A stretch of DNA of 64,000 bases from the NCBI GenBank assembly GCA_017441505.1, contig JAFRXL010000030.1, forward strand, positions 83,215 through 147,214, read 5' to 3'. This DNA comes from Ruminococcus sp. GTDB taxonomy: Bacteria; Bacillota; Clostridia; Oscillospirales; Ruminococcaceae. Under the pieces are notes generated by a model that had not been told where the DNA came from, did not search any database, and saw nothing but the letters and a program-made list of their open reading frames with translations. Position 1 is the first letter of the stretch; the number at the start of each line of letters is the position of its first letter. The position numbers and the translations under genes were made by a program. Shown one piece after another: positions 50,957 to 60,092 of the stretch.

Positions 50957-52912
50957 ATGGCTGAAAAGTCAACAGAGATCAAAAATACTGAAACGATCAA
51001 TACAGAGGAAGCTGAAGAGGTAATAAACGACCTCTCAGGATCTGTAGCCGAAGATACTGAAAATACTGCGGATAATACTGCCGCAGAGGAGAAAAAGCCC
51101 GGTTTTTTCAAGCGTTTATGGGCAAAAAGAAAAGTAAACACAGAATCCAAAAGCAAAATACATACATTTCTTCTGCTCGTATTTCCACTGTTCATCCTCT
51201 CAGTTGCTGAGATAACACAGGGAAAAGGCTTCGCTCCTTACTTCAAGACATGGATACACCACCCCGGAGCAATGCTGTTCGGACTTATAATAACTGCGAT
51301 CGTCTATATACTCCTGCTTGCTATATTCCAGATAGGCTGGGTCGCAGTAGGTATACAAACGATATTGTTCATGGCTTTGGCGACTACGGAATTGTTCAAA
51401 TACAATACCAACGGCAACCACCTCATACTTTCCGATATGAGGCTCGCAAAAAGCGTTAAGAGTCTTTCGTCATTTGCGTATATCAAAATAACACCGTCTT
51501 TGATAATGGCATACATCATCGTCATTGCTTTCTTCTTAACGGTATTCTACTTCAATCCGAAACTCAAATGGAAGGCTATCCCCCGAACCGCAGCTTCTGC
51601 TTCATGCGTACTTGCAGGTCTTGGATTCGTAGTTCTCCCGTCATTCTATAAGCCGGTATACAACTTCTTCCACGTTGATACTACCGCAGCAAGCAACGAT
51701 ATGCTGCTCAAAGAGAAGTTCAATAACAACGGCTTCTTTACCTTCCTCGTTCAGACTGCTTCTGAAAGCTATGCTAACCGCCTTAAAAAACCTGCCGATT
51801 ATACGGAGGAACGTGTCGATCAGATACTCAACATTAAAGTTGATAAAAGCGGCGACTTCAACGGCGGCAAAAAGCCTAACGTTATCTTTATCATGAGCGA
51901 ATCTTTCGCTGATTTCCGTGTGTTTGACGAGCTCGACATCAATAAGGATATTTACAAATACTTCGATAAAGCCTGTCAGGAGGGCAAGAGCGGAAGAATC
52001 ATCACTCCAACTTACGCAAGCTGGACTGTTCGTTCCGAATTTGAGCTTATGTTCGGTCTTCCTGTAAAGTCTCTTAACGACCCGAATATGCCTCAGAGAG
52101 AACTCGCTAATCGCAGCCTCCCTGCTATGGCTCAGTACTATGACAGCTGGGGCTACAATACAGCGTATGTTCACCCGTTCCAGGCTAACTTCTACGGCAG
52201 AAACAAGAAATATCCAAGACTTGGTTTCAAGCAGATGCTCTTCCACGACGACTACGATAAAACATCAGATTTCGCAGTAGGTTACGATAATGTTGAGCAC
52301 TACGGAACATATGTCGATGATAAGGCTGTATTCGATGAGCTCCTCAACCTTGTAAAAACTTCTGATGATCCTATTTACATACACACAACTACAATGCAGA
52401 ATCATCAGCCTTACAATCAGGGTGATGACCCAAATGATGAATTCAACAACTATTTGCAGTGGATACAGCATTCAAATGAGGGACTTGACGCTTTCCTCGG
52501 CGAACTCAAAAAGATAGACGAGCCAACTCTCGTATTCTTCGTGGGCGACCACTTCCCGTCACTCAGAGGTGAAACAAGCGTTTACAATAAGCTTGGAATG
52601 AACGGCGAAAACTGCAATATCCTTTATGAGCAGACTTACTTCTTCTGGGCTAACTATGATGCTGACTTCTCAAAGGTACCTGATGAGAAATATTCATTCT
52701 TCTATGTACCTTACGTTGTGCTCGATATAATCGATGCTCCTCATGATGCTTTCATCGAGAAAATGATGTCCTATATGAAGAAGCTGCCTGTTTACTCAAC
52801 TTCTTTTGACCCTGAGACTCCTCACGATGAAGACCTCGATATTATCACTTACGACCGTATAGTTGGTGACCTTTATTCAACTTCACCAATAACTGAAAAG
52901 GATGATCAATAA
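50957..52912 (+). CDS. LTA-synthase-family sulfatase-fold membrane protein
   Basis: 651 residues. An acidic cytosolic N-terminus of about 60 residues is followed by five membrane segments (about 68-235) and an extracellular sulfatase/alkaline-phosphatase-fold domain. Residues matching the LtaS metal site: Glu in VIFIMSESF, the candidate nucleophile Thr in YASWTVRSEFE, and FFVGDHFPS (Asp/His). LtaS-type enzymes polymerise glycerol phosphate from phosphatidylglycerol into lipoteichoic acid; related enzymes add phosphoglycerol to glycans. RBS is AGAGGG. The thioesterase gene overlaps its stop (TAATG). Confidence 0.9.
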   Translation: MAEKSTEIKNTETINTEEAEEVINDLSGSVAEDTENTADNTAAEEKKPGFFKRLWAKRKVNTESKSKIHTFLLLVFPLFILSVAEITQGKGFAPYFKTWIHHPGAMLFGLIITAIVYILLLAIFQIGWVAVGIQTILFMALATTELFKYNTNGNHLILSDMRLAKSVKSLSSFAYIKITPSLIMAYIIVIAFFLTVFYFNPKLKWKAIPRTAASASCVLAGLGFVVLPSFYKPVYNFFHVDTTAASNDMLLKEKFNNNGFFTFLVQTASESYANRLKKPADYTEERVDQILNIKVDKSGDFNGGKKPNVIFIMSESFADFRVFDELDINKDIYKYFDKACQEGKSGRIITPTYASWTVRSEFELMFGLPVKSLNDPNMPQRELANRSLPAMAQYYDSWGYNTAYVHPFQANFYGRNKKYPRLGFKQMLFHDDYDKTSDFAVGYDNVEHYGTYVDDKAVFDELLNLVKTSDDPIYIHTTTMQNHQPYNQGDDPNDEFNNYLQWIQHSNEGLDAFLGELKKIDEPTLVFFVGDHFPSLRGETSVYNKLGMNGENCNILYEQTYFFWANYDADFSKVPDEKYSFFYVPYVVLDIIDAPHDAFIEKMMSYMKKLPVYSTSFDPETPHDEDLDIITYDRIVGDLYSTSPITEKDDQ

Positions 52913-53304
52913 TGAAAACGCCTGAGATCGGTGCTGTCGGCACTGCTGAGATAACTGTATCAGCTTCTGAACTTGCAGTAAATGTCGGAAGCGGAAGCCT
53001 TGAAGTGTTCGCTACTCCTGTAATGGCTATGCTCATGGAAAAAGCTGCCTGCAATTGTATCGCAGATCAGCTTGAAAACGATGAAACTACTGTAGGTACT
53101 GAGCTTAATATCGCTCATTCCTCCGCTACTCCGGAGGGAATGAAAGTCACGGCAAAAGCTGTGCTCACCGCTGTAAACGGCAGGGAACTCTCTTTTGAGG
53201 TTTCTGCTGAGGACGAAGCCGGTGCTATAGGCTCCGGCACTCATAAAAGATTCCTCGTCTTTGGTGAACGCTTTACTCAAAAAACTAAATCAAAACTCAA
53301 GTAA
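52912..53304 (+). CDS. Hotdog-fold thioesterase (FlK-like)
   Basis: 130 residues. The N-terminal half shows FATPVMAMLMEKAA, with the Thr and Glu that in fluoroacetyl-CoA thioesterase FlK form the active site with the His of NIAHSSATP. Members hydrolyse acyl-CoA thioesters; the physiological substrate is unknown and fluoroacetate is not implied. It is translationally coupled to the LTA-synthase-like gene, an unexpected partner. Confidence 0.87.
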   Translation: MKTPEIGAVGTAEITVSASELAVNVGSGSLEVFATPVMAMLMEKAACNCIADQLENDETTVGTELNIAHSSATPEGMKVTAKAVLTAVNGRELSFEVSAEDEAGAIGSGTHKRFLVFGERFTQKTKSKLK

Positions 53305-53351
53305 TAACAAGGGCTGTCAAGCAGGCAGTGCAAAATGTTATATGTTGTGAC

Positions 53352-53391
53352 TAAAAAGCAGTCTGTACAATTTGTGCAGACTGCTTTTTTA
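53352..53391. terminator. Bidirectional terminator
   Basis: Stem AAAAAGCAGTCTG / CAGACTGCTTTTT with a 12-nt loop and T runs on both strands. Serves the thioesterase gene and the leftward KAP NTPase gene. Confidence 0.88.
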
Positions 53392-53447
53392 TCAGTATTG
53401 GCTCACCTGTTCTGTGGGGGAGCTATTTTTGAGGGATAAATAGTTTT

Positions 53448-55265
53448 TTATTCAAAAGGATTAGAAGTATTATCTTCTATGTATGGGCTTTTTTCTGGTG
53501 TATTTATCTTCACTTTTATAATCTCCATACAGTGTTTTAAATGGTATTTTACAACTTTATCTGCTGTATATTTTTCAACAATATCACTTAATTCATTTTT
53601 TAGTTCATCAAACCATTTTTTATTTTTATGGGTTGGATATAGAGTTATAAGTTCATAAATATTTTTAGCAGTATCTACATCGTCTCCTAATTTTGACATA
53701 AATTCAGCCATTTCTTTTGAAGTTACATTTTCAATAAATATATCCATCTCATGAGGAGAGCTATTTTTCACCCACTTTTTAATAAAAGATTTAATATCGC
53801 CATTACATTCTTCATATAACGATTTTTTAGGTTTAAATAATACTTTTCTGATTTGAGCTATATAACTTTTTATTGTTTCATCTTTAGAAAGATTTATTTT
53901 TCTCATTGATTTACGACTTTCAATATCTGGTATTATCTCTGCTTCATATGCAAAACGTTCTTCAAGCTTCTTTATGCAACTCTCTGTATCTATTTCAAGT
54001 TCACTACTTATAAATCCAAGACCATGTGCTAAAGATAACCAAGCCGGCAAATAAAATGATTTGTTTTTATCATCCATATACTCACTTGTTCTTTTTAATG
54101 CTCTTTTTATTTCTTTTTCTTTATAATTATCACTATTTTTAATAATTTCAAATTCATGGATTATATTTTCTTTTTCAAATTTTAAATAATTAGCATATTC
54201 TTTTTCATCTCTTGATATTTCGTCTTCATCAAGTTTCTGATAATTTAAATAATTATAAACAAATGTTGGCAAAGGATAATTGTCATATTTGGTACCGTAA
54301 AAAACCTCATCCACATTTATTGCTTTTTTGTTTTCCTGTGTTTCTTCTTTGTTTTCCTGTGATTTTGAATAAAATCCTTCATGAACATTTAAAAGAGTAC
54401 TTAAAAATATATTTTTACGGAATTGCTTATACTTCGCATAATCTTTATATTCCTTAAACTTCTCATGATTAAAAATCTCATGCACTTTCTGACAAGCATA
54501 AATAACCTTTCTGAAATTAGGTCTATCAGGGAGAATTGTTCTTATATCAGACATATCAGCATCAAGATCACAAACATCATTGAAACCATAAATATCAAAA
54601 ATATTTCTGAGTGTAGCTTCTAAGTCAGGTTCAAAATGAATAGTATCGCCAACAACCTTATCCTTTATCTTATCATAATTTTCAAGTTTTTCTCTGACCT
54701 TTTCCTCATCAGCAATAAGCAGCACTTTAACTCCGTCCTGCTCACAGAGGTTATTAACGTAGCCGAAAAAATCTTCCAAATCGATTTTAGTACGTTCAAC
54801 GTCCTCGAAAACAAGGAGTTTTCCTGTCAGGTCAATAGATTCATATATCTTGTCGAACGAACCGGCATCAGTTTCAATATCGAATCCGATTTTGCTTGAA
54901 AAAGCATTAAGCAGCGTTTTACCAATGATCTTACCTGCTGCTTGTGCAGATGTAAGCTTCTCAAATTTATTTTTTAATATAGTCCGCATTTCAAAATAAA
55001 TTCTCTGGCTTATTTCAGATATACTGGACAATCCGTAAAGAGATACAATGATTAATTCGTATTTTTTAATTTCTTTTTTTTCGGATTTTTCTGCTTCTTG
55101 ATTATTTAGAAGATCTTTTTTCCATTCTTCTATAAAATTCTTTAGCTCACCTTTTATATAAAAACTCTTACCAGTCCCCCATTCACCGCTGAGCATCATA
55201 GCAAAGGTAGTTTTGTCATTTTGCAGGTAATCTGCGATGAACTTGTTCATTTCTGCCCTGTTCAT
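53448..55265 (-). CDS. KAP-family P-loop NTPase (candidate defence or membrane-associated ATPase)
   Basis: 605 residues. Walker A is GEWGTGKS near residue 27 and Walker B LLVFEDVERT near 150, with LLIADEEKVREKL after it, which is the KAP pattern (KAP also includes the phage-exclusion protein PifA). The remainder is a long charged helical region rich in Lys/Glu/Asn. There is no clear membrane pair inside the NTPase, unlike many KAP proteins. The C-terminal half is strikingly AT-rich (one 60-base line at 54061 has 14 G/C, against 31 in an aroB line at 55801), which suggests transfer. It starts 13 bp after the aroB stop behind AGAGGG, so it may be expressed from the aroB transcript. Function is not known. 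Confidence 0.82.
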   Translation of the reverse strand: MNRAEMNKFIADYLQNDKTTFAMMLSGEWGTGKSFYIKGELKNFIEEWKKDLLNNQEAEKSEKKEIKKYELIIVSLYGLSSISEISQRIYFEMRTILKNKFEKLTSAQAAGKIIGKTLLNAFSSKIGFDIETDAGSFDKIYESIDLTGKLLVFEDVERTKIDLEDFFGYVNNLCEQDGVKVLLIADEEKVREKLENYDKIKDKVVGDTIHFEPDLEATLRNIFDIYGFNDVCDLDADMSDIRTILPDRPNFRKVIYACQKVHEIFNHEKFKEYKDYAKYKQFRKNIFLSTLLNVHEGFYSKSQENKEETQENKKAINVDEVFYGTKYDNYPLPTFVYNYLNYQKLDEDEISRDEKEYANYLKFEKENIIHEFEIIKNSDNYKEKEIKRALKRTSEYMDDKNKSFYLPAWLSLAHGLGFISSELEIDTESCIKKLEERFAYEAEIIPDIESRKSMRKINLSKDETIKSYIAQIRKVLFKPKKSLYEECNGDIKSFIKKWVKNSSPHEMDIFIENVTSKEMAEFMSKLGDDVDTAKNIYELITLYPTHKNKKWFDELKNELSDIVEKYTADKVVKYHLKHCMEIIKVKINTPEKSPYIEDNTSNPFE

Positions 55266-55278
55266 AATATCCCTCTTA

Positions 55279-56385
55279 TCAAATTTTTTCGATTATCTCA
55301 GCTATCTCAGCCTCAGCTATCTCCTTAGCGAAATTGTTGTCACCAAACTGCATAACGCTGCCTATTTCCTTCTGGAAAACGAATCTCAGCTTGCCGTCAC
55401 GCACCTTTTTATCGGTATACAGCTTCTTTACAAGCACCTTTTTATCGACATACTCTGGAACTCTTACCGGAAGCTTTGCTCTTTCAAGGAGCTTTATTAC
55501 TCTGTCGCAGTTCTCAGCAGAGATATATCCAAGCTTCTTGCCAAGTTCAGCCTGAGCCACAAGTCCTATTGCTACAGCTTCGCCGTGGAACAGCTTATAG
55601 TCCGAGACTGTCTCTACAGCTCTTCCGACAGTATGACCAAGATTCAGCACCTCACGAAGTCCGCTCTCACGCTCATCATTCATGACCACCCTGTATTTCA
55701 CATTGCAGTTGTGCTCAGCTATGTACTCACAGGCAGCAACATCGCCTGCAAATATCTTTTCAACATTATTTTCAAGATACTCAAAAAGCTCTGCATCACC
55801 GAGACAGCCATGTTTTACAGTCTCAGCAAGTCCGCTTGCTATCTGGACCTCAGGCAGAGTTTTCCATGTATCTATGTCGAGGTAAACTTTTTCCGGCTGA
55901 TTGAATATACCTATCAGGTTTGTAGCAAGCGGAGTATCCACCGCAGTCTTTCCGCCTACGGAAGCGTCAGCTGCTGCAAGAAGAGTAGTAGCGTAATTCA
56001 CAAATGGTACTCCTCGTCCAAAAGTTCCTGCAACAAATCCTGCAAGGTCAGTCACTACTCCGCCGCCTACTGCGATAACTGCACAGTCTCTGCGGTAGCC
56101 TTTTTCAAGCATAGAGTCCTCGACAAATTCTTTCATAGCTCTGGTCTTACTCTTTTCGCCTTCCGGTATAACGAAGAGGTCAGCCTTGAAACCGGCATTA
56201 AGAATTCTTTCATATATGTCTCTGCCGTACAGTCCCTCTACTATAGAATCTGTAACTACGGCAAATTTTTTCTTACCTGTCAGACCATTTTTTAAATCGT
56301 TTATAAGTTTTTCCTGAAGTCCGTGACCTATCTCTATCTCATAAGAATCGTCCACAACTTTTTTTAATTCACAGTTAAATATCAT
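55279..56385 (-). CDS. aroB: 3-Dehydroquinate synthase
   Basis: 368 residues. NAD- and zinc-dependent; the GGGVVTDLAGFVAGTFGRG segment, YATTLLAAADASVGGKTAV (abridged: DASVGGKTAV), the zinc ligands in HGCLGDAE/NLGHTVGRAVE and HGEAVAIG are all present. It makes 3-dehydroquinate, the second step of the shikimate pathway. No other aro genes are nearby. RBS AAGGAG. Confidence 0.95.
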   Translation of the reverse strand: MIFNCELKKVVDDSYEIEIGHGLQEKLINDLKNGLTGKKKFAVVTDSIVEGLYGRDIYERILNAGFKADLFVIPEGEKSKTRAMKEFVEDSMLEKGYRRDCAVIAVGGGVVTDLAGFVAGTFGRGVPFVNYATTLLAAADASVGGKTAVDTPLATNLIGIFNQPEKVYLDIDTWKTLPEVQIASGLAETVKHGCLGDAELFEYLENNVEKIFAGDVAACEYIAEHNCNVKYRVVMNDERESGLREVLNLGHTVGRAVETVSDYKLFHGEAVAIGLVAQAELGKKLGYISAENCDRVIKLLERAKLPVRVPEYVDKKVLVKKLYTDKKVRDGKLRFVFQKEIGSVMQFGDNNFAKEIAEAEIAEIIEKI

Positions 56386-56493
56386 ATCTTTTCTCCTTAT
56401 CTATCATTTCCGAATTTTCTGTCATTCAAATTATAGCATCATATCAGTTCATTGTCAATCAAAGTTAACCGTAAGAACTCATCAATTATTAAA

Positions 56494-56541
56494 TAAAAAA
56501 TTATCGGGAGTACCATTTTCAAGAAAGGATACTCCCGATAA
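56494..56541 (-). terminator. Terminator of the leftward ABC-2 operon
   Basis: Minus strand: 12-bp stem TTATCGGGAGTA / TACTCCCGATAA, 17-nt loop, T6 tail, 16 bp past the stop. Confidence 0.88.
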
Positions 56542-56557
56542 AAACATCAAAATCTAC

Positions 56558-57712
56558 TTAGCCGTCGAGCGAATCGGAGTCGTTATATTTGATTCTATGT
56601 ATGAGCAGAGCAACAATGAAGATCGTTACAATAAAAGCTACTTCTATCAAAATGTATGCTGCAAGTTTGGAGCCATCGAAAACAGCACTGCCGTCGAGCA
56701 TATCGTTTGCCTTAATGTACCATGAAGCGGGAAGGAAATTAGCTGCTGCCCTGACTTCTTTTCCAAGAAAAGCTGTCGGAACAAAAACTCCGCATAAAAA
56801 GCACATACCAAGTCCGATTATCTGTGTGAGCAGCGATACTCCGTTTGCACCGATATTGAAACTTGAAACCAAAACTGCTATTGAAGTTGAAACTAAAGCG
56901 AAAATGAAACTGTTGAGTACTGCTAACCAAGCATTGCCTTTGAATACACCGCCATACATAAAGAGACCTGCGATCATCAATATCAGCCATACAGCAGTTA
57001 CAAATACTGTACTGCCTGCAAACAACTGCACTGTATATCTGTTTGGTCTTACGCATGAGCAGTTTGTACGGTAACGTATATCTTTCCGGTTAAGAGTCAT
57101 AAGAACAGGACAAAGGGTGTTCATAAGAACGGAAATGAGGATATATGGCATATACTGGAAATAACTTGAAAATCTTTCAGGATAATCCGGATCACTGTTA
57201 TCTGCTATTTCAACTTCAGTCTCTTCCGACAGAGCATCTACTGCACTTATAGCAGCTTTATAGCTGTCCTGACCGCCTGCGATAAATGCTCTTACAGAGC
57301 TTACATACTCATTAAGGTAAGTTTCCATATATACCGTAGCGTAACTGTAATGTACTCTGTAGCAGCCGAACATATCGTTAGTATCACCGCTTTCCAGTGC
57401 TTTTGAATAGCCTTTATTTATGGTTAGAGCATAGTCTGCTTCTTCCCAGTAAAGCTTATCAAACAGAATATCTTTATCTTTTTCAAATGAAACTATATCA
57501 TGTTTTTTATCAATATATTCGATAAGTGCCTTGCTTTCAGGAGTATCGTCTTCATCGAATATACATATTTTTAAAGTACTGTCCTCATATTTTTCAGACT
57601 CTTTACCATTTAGTGCCATTGGTACCGCAATACAGAGAAATACTACTATGTATATAAGTCCGGACGGAAGCTTCTTTTTAAGCACTTTCATAAAAGCCTT
57701 AAAGATCTGCAT
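56558..57712 (-). CDS. ABC-2 type transporter permease
   Basis: 384 residues. One N-terminal membrane segment, a large extracytoplasmic domain (about 45-185), then five C-terminal segments ending near 375: the ABC-2 (YhgE/NodJ-like) permease plan. It overlaps the paralogous permease gene upstream by 14 nt. RBS AAGGAGG. Partner of the ATPase at 58831-59781; probably exports a drug, lipid or peptide. Confidence 0.9.
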   Translation of the reverse strand: MQIFKAFMKVLKKKLPSGLIYIVVFLCIAVPMALNGKESEKYEDSTLKICIFDEDDTPESKALIEYIDKKHDIVSFEKDKDILFDKLYWEEADYALTINKGYSKALESGDTNDMFGCYRVHYSYATVYMETYLNEYVSSVRAFIAGGQDSYKAAISAVDALSEETEVEIADNSDPDYPERFSSYFQYMPYILISVLMNTLCPVLMTLNRKDIRYRTNCSCVRPNRYTVQLFAGSTVFVTAVWLILMIAGLFMYGGVFKGNAWLAVLNSFIFALVSTSIAVLVSSFNIGANGVSLLTQIIGLGMCFLCGVFVPTAFLGKEVRAAANFLPASWYIKANDMLDGSAVFDGSKLAAYILIEVAFIVTIFIVALLIHRIKYNDSDSLDG

Positions 57713-58829
57713 ATTTTTTCCTCCTTATCATAATGAAACCAAGCAGCATAAATATTGCTGAGATCACTAACATCGTTACAATCTTTGTTATGAACATATC
57801 GTAGCCTTTGTAATAATCAAGACAGTGAAAACTGTCGGATATTACAGCAGCAGGATTTATCTTATTAAACCATGGCAGATTCTTCTGAACTGTTACTTTC
57901 ATATTTCCTACCATAAGTCCGCTGAGAAAACATGAAAGAAGCGACACACTTATAAGAATACTTGTTTTCATATCTGTTCTAATTCTTCCTATTGACCCCA
58001 CGAAGAAACCTAATGACACCCCGAGTATCCCACCTATAAATGCTGATATATATACCAATGGCAGATGACTTCCAAAGTCTACTTTTAAAACATATTTTAT
58101 ATAAGTTACGCATATCACCATACATCCCCCCTGTATGATGATACTGCCAATAAGACTTGCCAAAGTGCTTATTGATTTAGGTGTGGGAGAACAATTCTTC
58201 CTCGCACCAAGAGCAGATAAATTTGCCTGATTGTTGATAGTTATGTGCAGTCCCGTAAGAGAACCGAAAATTGCTACCATAGCTATAAGATTATAGAAGT
58301 ACTGAACGTAATAATTCGGATTTCCGTCATTTAAGGGTATCTCAGTACAAGTCGAAATATCCTTTGAAAGCTCATCTATAACTGCTTGAGCTGATACAGG
58401 ATCGTTTTTTACAGCTTCTGTGATTATTCTCTGGCGGTCGTTATAGGTCTTTACGAAGTCGCTGAGCATTGTGGAACGCATTCCTTTGCCGTCAACGGTA
58501 AGAGTAAGTTCAGCGTCTGAGAATATGATACCGGAAACCTCTTTATTTTGCAGAAGTTTCTCAGCTTCTTCCTTATCAGTATAGGTCGCTTTGAGAAATG
58601 CATCGTCCTGTTTCTCAATATTATCTAAAACAGTATGGAGTGCAGTGTTTGGCGAGTTTTCAACAACCGCCACTTCAATTGTGGAAAAACCAATATCTTT
58701 TTCATAGACATTATATAACGCCATTTTAAAGAATGCACCAAGACATACAGGAAAAATTATCATCCATATCAGTATCTCCTTAACACGCAGACATACTAAA
58801 AGTTCATATTTAAGTTCGTGAAGAAACAT
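57699..58829 (-). CDS. ABC-2 type transporter permease
   Basis: 376 residues, same plan as the next gene: an N-terminal segment at about 20-37, an extracytoplasmic domain and five C-terminal segments. The two permeases likely form a heterodimer with the ATPase encoded 1 bp upstream. RBS AAGGAGG. Confidence 0.9.
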   Translation of the reverse strand: MFLHELKYELLVCLRVKEILIWMIIFPVCLGAFFKMALYNVYEKDIGFSTIEVAVVENSPNTALHTVLDNIEKQDDAFLKATYTDKEEAEKLLQNKEVSGIIFSDAELTLTVDGKGMRSTMLSDFVKTYNDRQRIITEAVKNDPVSAQAVIDELSKDISTCTEIPLNDGNPNYYVQYFYNLIAMVAIFGSLTGLHITINNQANLSALGARKNCSPTPKSISTLASLIGSIIIQGGCMVICVTYIKYVLKVDFGSHLPLVYISAFIGGILGVSLGFFVGSIGRIRTDMKTSILISVSLLSCFLSGLMVGNMKVTVQKNLPWFNKINPAAVISDSFHCLDYYKGYDMFITKIVTMLVISAIFMLLGFIMIRRKKYADL

Positions 58830-58830
58830 A

Positions 58831-59781
58831 TTATTCCTCCTTATCTCTGAGAGCTTTACCTGTTATTTCAAGGAACACGTCATTCAGTGTCGGAAGTTCT
58901 GAATATACTCTGCCGAAGCTGAGTTCTTCTTTCTGAAGAAGATCGAGCACTCTTAAAAGATTATGTTTGCCGCCTGAGCAGTAAACTGTGAGCTTATCAT
59001 CATCGTAATCAGCTTTATATACATGAGGAAGTCCGGATATTTTATCCTGTATAGCCTTAGGAAGATCGAGTATCTCTATGATTATAGTCTCTGTATTGCG
59101 AGTCATTCGTTTTAACTCGTCTTTAGTACCCTCAGCTATTTTTTTACCCTTATCCATTATAGCTATCCTTGTGCATATCTGCTCGACTTCTTCCATATAA
59201 TGTGAAGTGTAAATGACAGTTGCACCGTTTTTGTTCAGTTCCTGTATTCCTTCAAGTATCTTGTTTCTGCTCTGCGGATCGACTGCTACTGTAGGTTCAT
59301 CAAGAATTATCAGCTTAGGCTTATGTGCTATTCCGCAGGCGATATTCAGTCTTCTTAACAGACCTCCGGAGAGTTTTTTCGGGTGGAATTTCAGAAAATC
59401 CTCAAGTCCTACGAACTTTACAGCTTCTTCAACATACTCTTTTCTCTTAGCCTTATCATTGATATAAAGTCCGCAGAAGTAATCGATGTTCTCGTATACT
59501 GTAAGTTCATCGAAAACAGCAACATTCTGCATGATTATGCCTATCTCTTTCTTTATATCATAGCTCGTCGGAGTCATTTCCTTTCCGAATATCTCTATTC
59601 TTCCCTTATCGAACGAAAGAAGCGACAAAAGACAGTTTATAGTGGTTGTTTTTCCTGAGCCGTTAGGTCCGAGAAGCCCGAGGATCTCGCCCTCTTTTAT
59701 TTCAAGGCTGAAATGGTCAAGTGCTGTGAGTTCACCGTATCTTTTTACAAGATTATCTATTTTTACAACAGTTCTTTCCAT
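58831..59781 (-). CDS. ABC transporter ATP-binding protein (drug-export type)
   Basis: 316 residues from ATG 59781, behind CGGAGGT. Walker A GPNGSGKTT, Q-loop IGIIMQNVAVFD, signature KLSGGLLRRL, Walker B LIILDEPTVAVD and switch His in TSHYMEE. The extra C-terminal 80 residues are typical of the DrrA/NatA-like exporters. It powers the two permeases that follow. A palindrome near its -10 (59846-59872) suggests repression by a local-type regulator, which is not encoded nearby. Confidence 0.93.
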   Translation of the reverse strand: MERTVVKIDNLVKRYGELTALDHFSLEIKEGEILGLLGPNGSGKTTTINCLLSLLSFDKGRIEIFGKEMTPTSYDIKKEIGIIMQNVAVFDELTVYENIDYFCGLYINDKAKRKEYVEEAVKFVGLEDFLKFHPKKLSGGLLRRLNIACGIAHKPKLIILDEPTVAVDPQSRNKILEGIQELNKNGATVIYTSHYMEEVEQICTRIAIMDKGKKIAEGTKDELKRMTRNTETIIIEILDLPKAIQDKISGLPHVYKADYDDDKLTVYCSGGKHNLLRVLDLLQKEELSFGRVYSELPTLNDVFLEITGKALRDKEE

Positions 59782-59815
59782 GATATTACCTCCGTTTGTT
59801 TTATTCACTGTAATC

Positions 59816-59872
59816 ATTATACACCCTGAAAAAATAAAATGGTAGTGTCATAAGTCAGTTTATGATATGACA
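59816..59872 (-). promoter_or_regulatory. Promoter and candidate operator of the leftward ABC-2 operon
   Basis: Minus-strand TATAAT (59816-59821) with a poor -35. Just upstream lies TCATAA-N6-TTATGA (59848-59865) nested in a TGTCATA/TATGACA pair, the shape of a MarR/TetR-type operator. Confidence 0.5.
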
Positions 59873-59931
59873 AATGTCACTTTTTCCAAAGATACATCAG
59901 CTATAGTTTTATTCTATAACGATAAATAAAA

Positions 59932-59990
59932 AAATCAGTATATTTTTGTCCAAAAAATCCATTGACAAATCAGTATATTTGGATTATAAT
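59932..59990 (+). promoter_or_regulatory. cysK promoter with duplicated 14-bp element
   Basis: TTGACA (59962-59967), 17-bp spacer, TATAAT (59985-59990). The 14-bp sequence AAATCAGTATATTT occurs twice, at 59932-59945 and inside the promoter at 59967-59980, 35 bp apart. A repressor bound to the second copy would block the polymerase; CymR-type sulfur regulation is one possibility. Confidence 0.7.
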
Positions 59991-60092
59991 ATATTCATAC
60001 CAATCATATAGGAAATATAGCTTATATTTCTTAACATATGTAAAATAAAACTGATGTATTTATCAGCGAATATTTATAAAGGAGAAATTATT

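Noticed and set aside
51641-52246. 201-codon open frame opposite the LTA-synthase-like gene
   Set aside because: Shadow of a well-supported gene with intact catalytic motifs; no start signals.
55237-56295. 352-codon frame opposite aroB
   Set aside because: Antisense to a complete aroB with all active-site blocks; composition Ser/Leu/Cys-rich as expected for a shadow.
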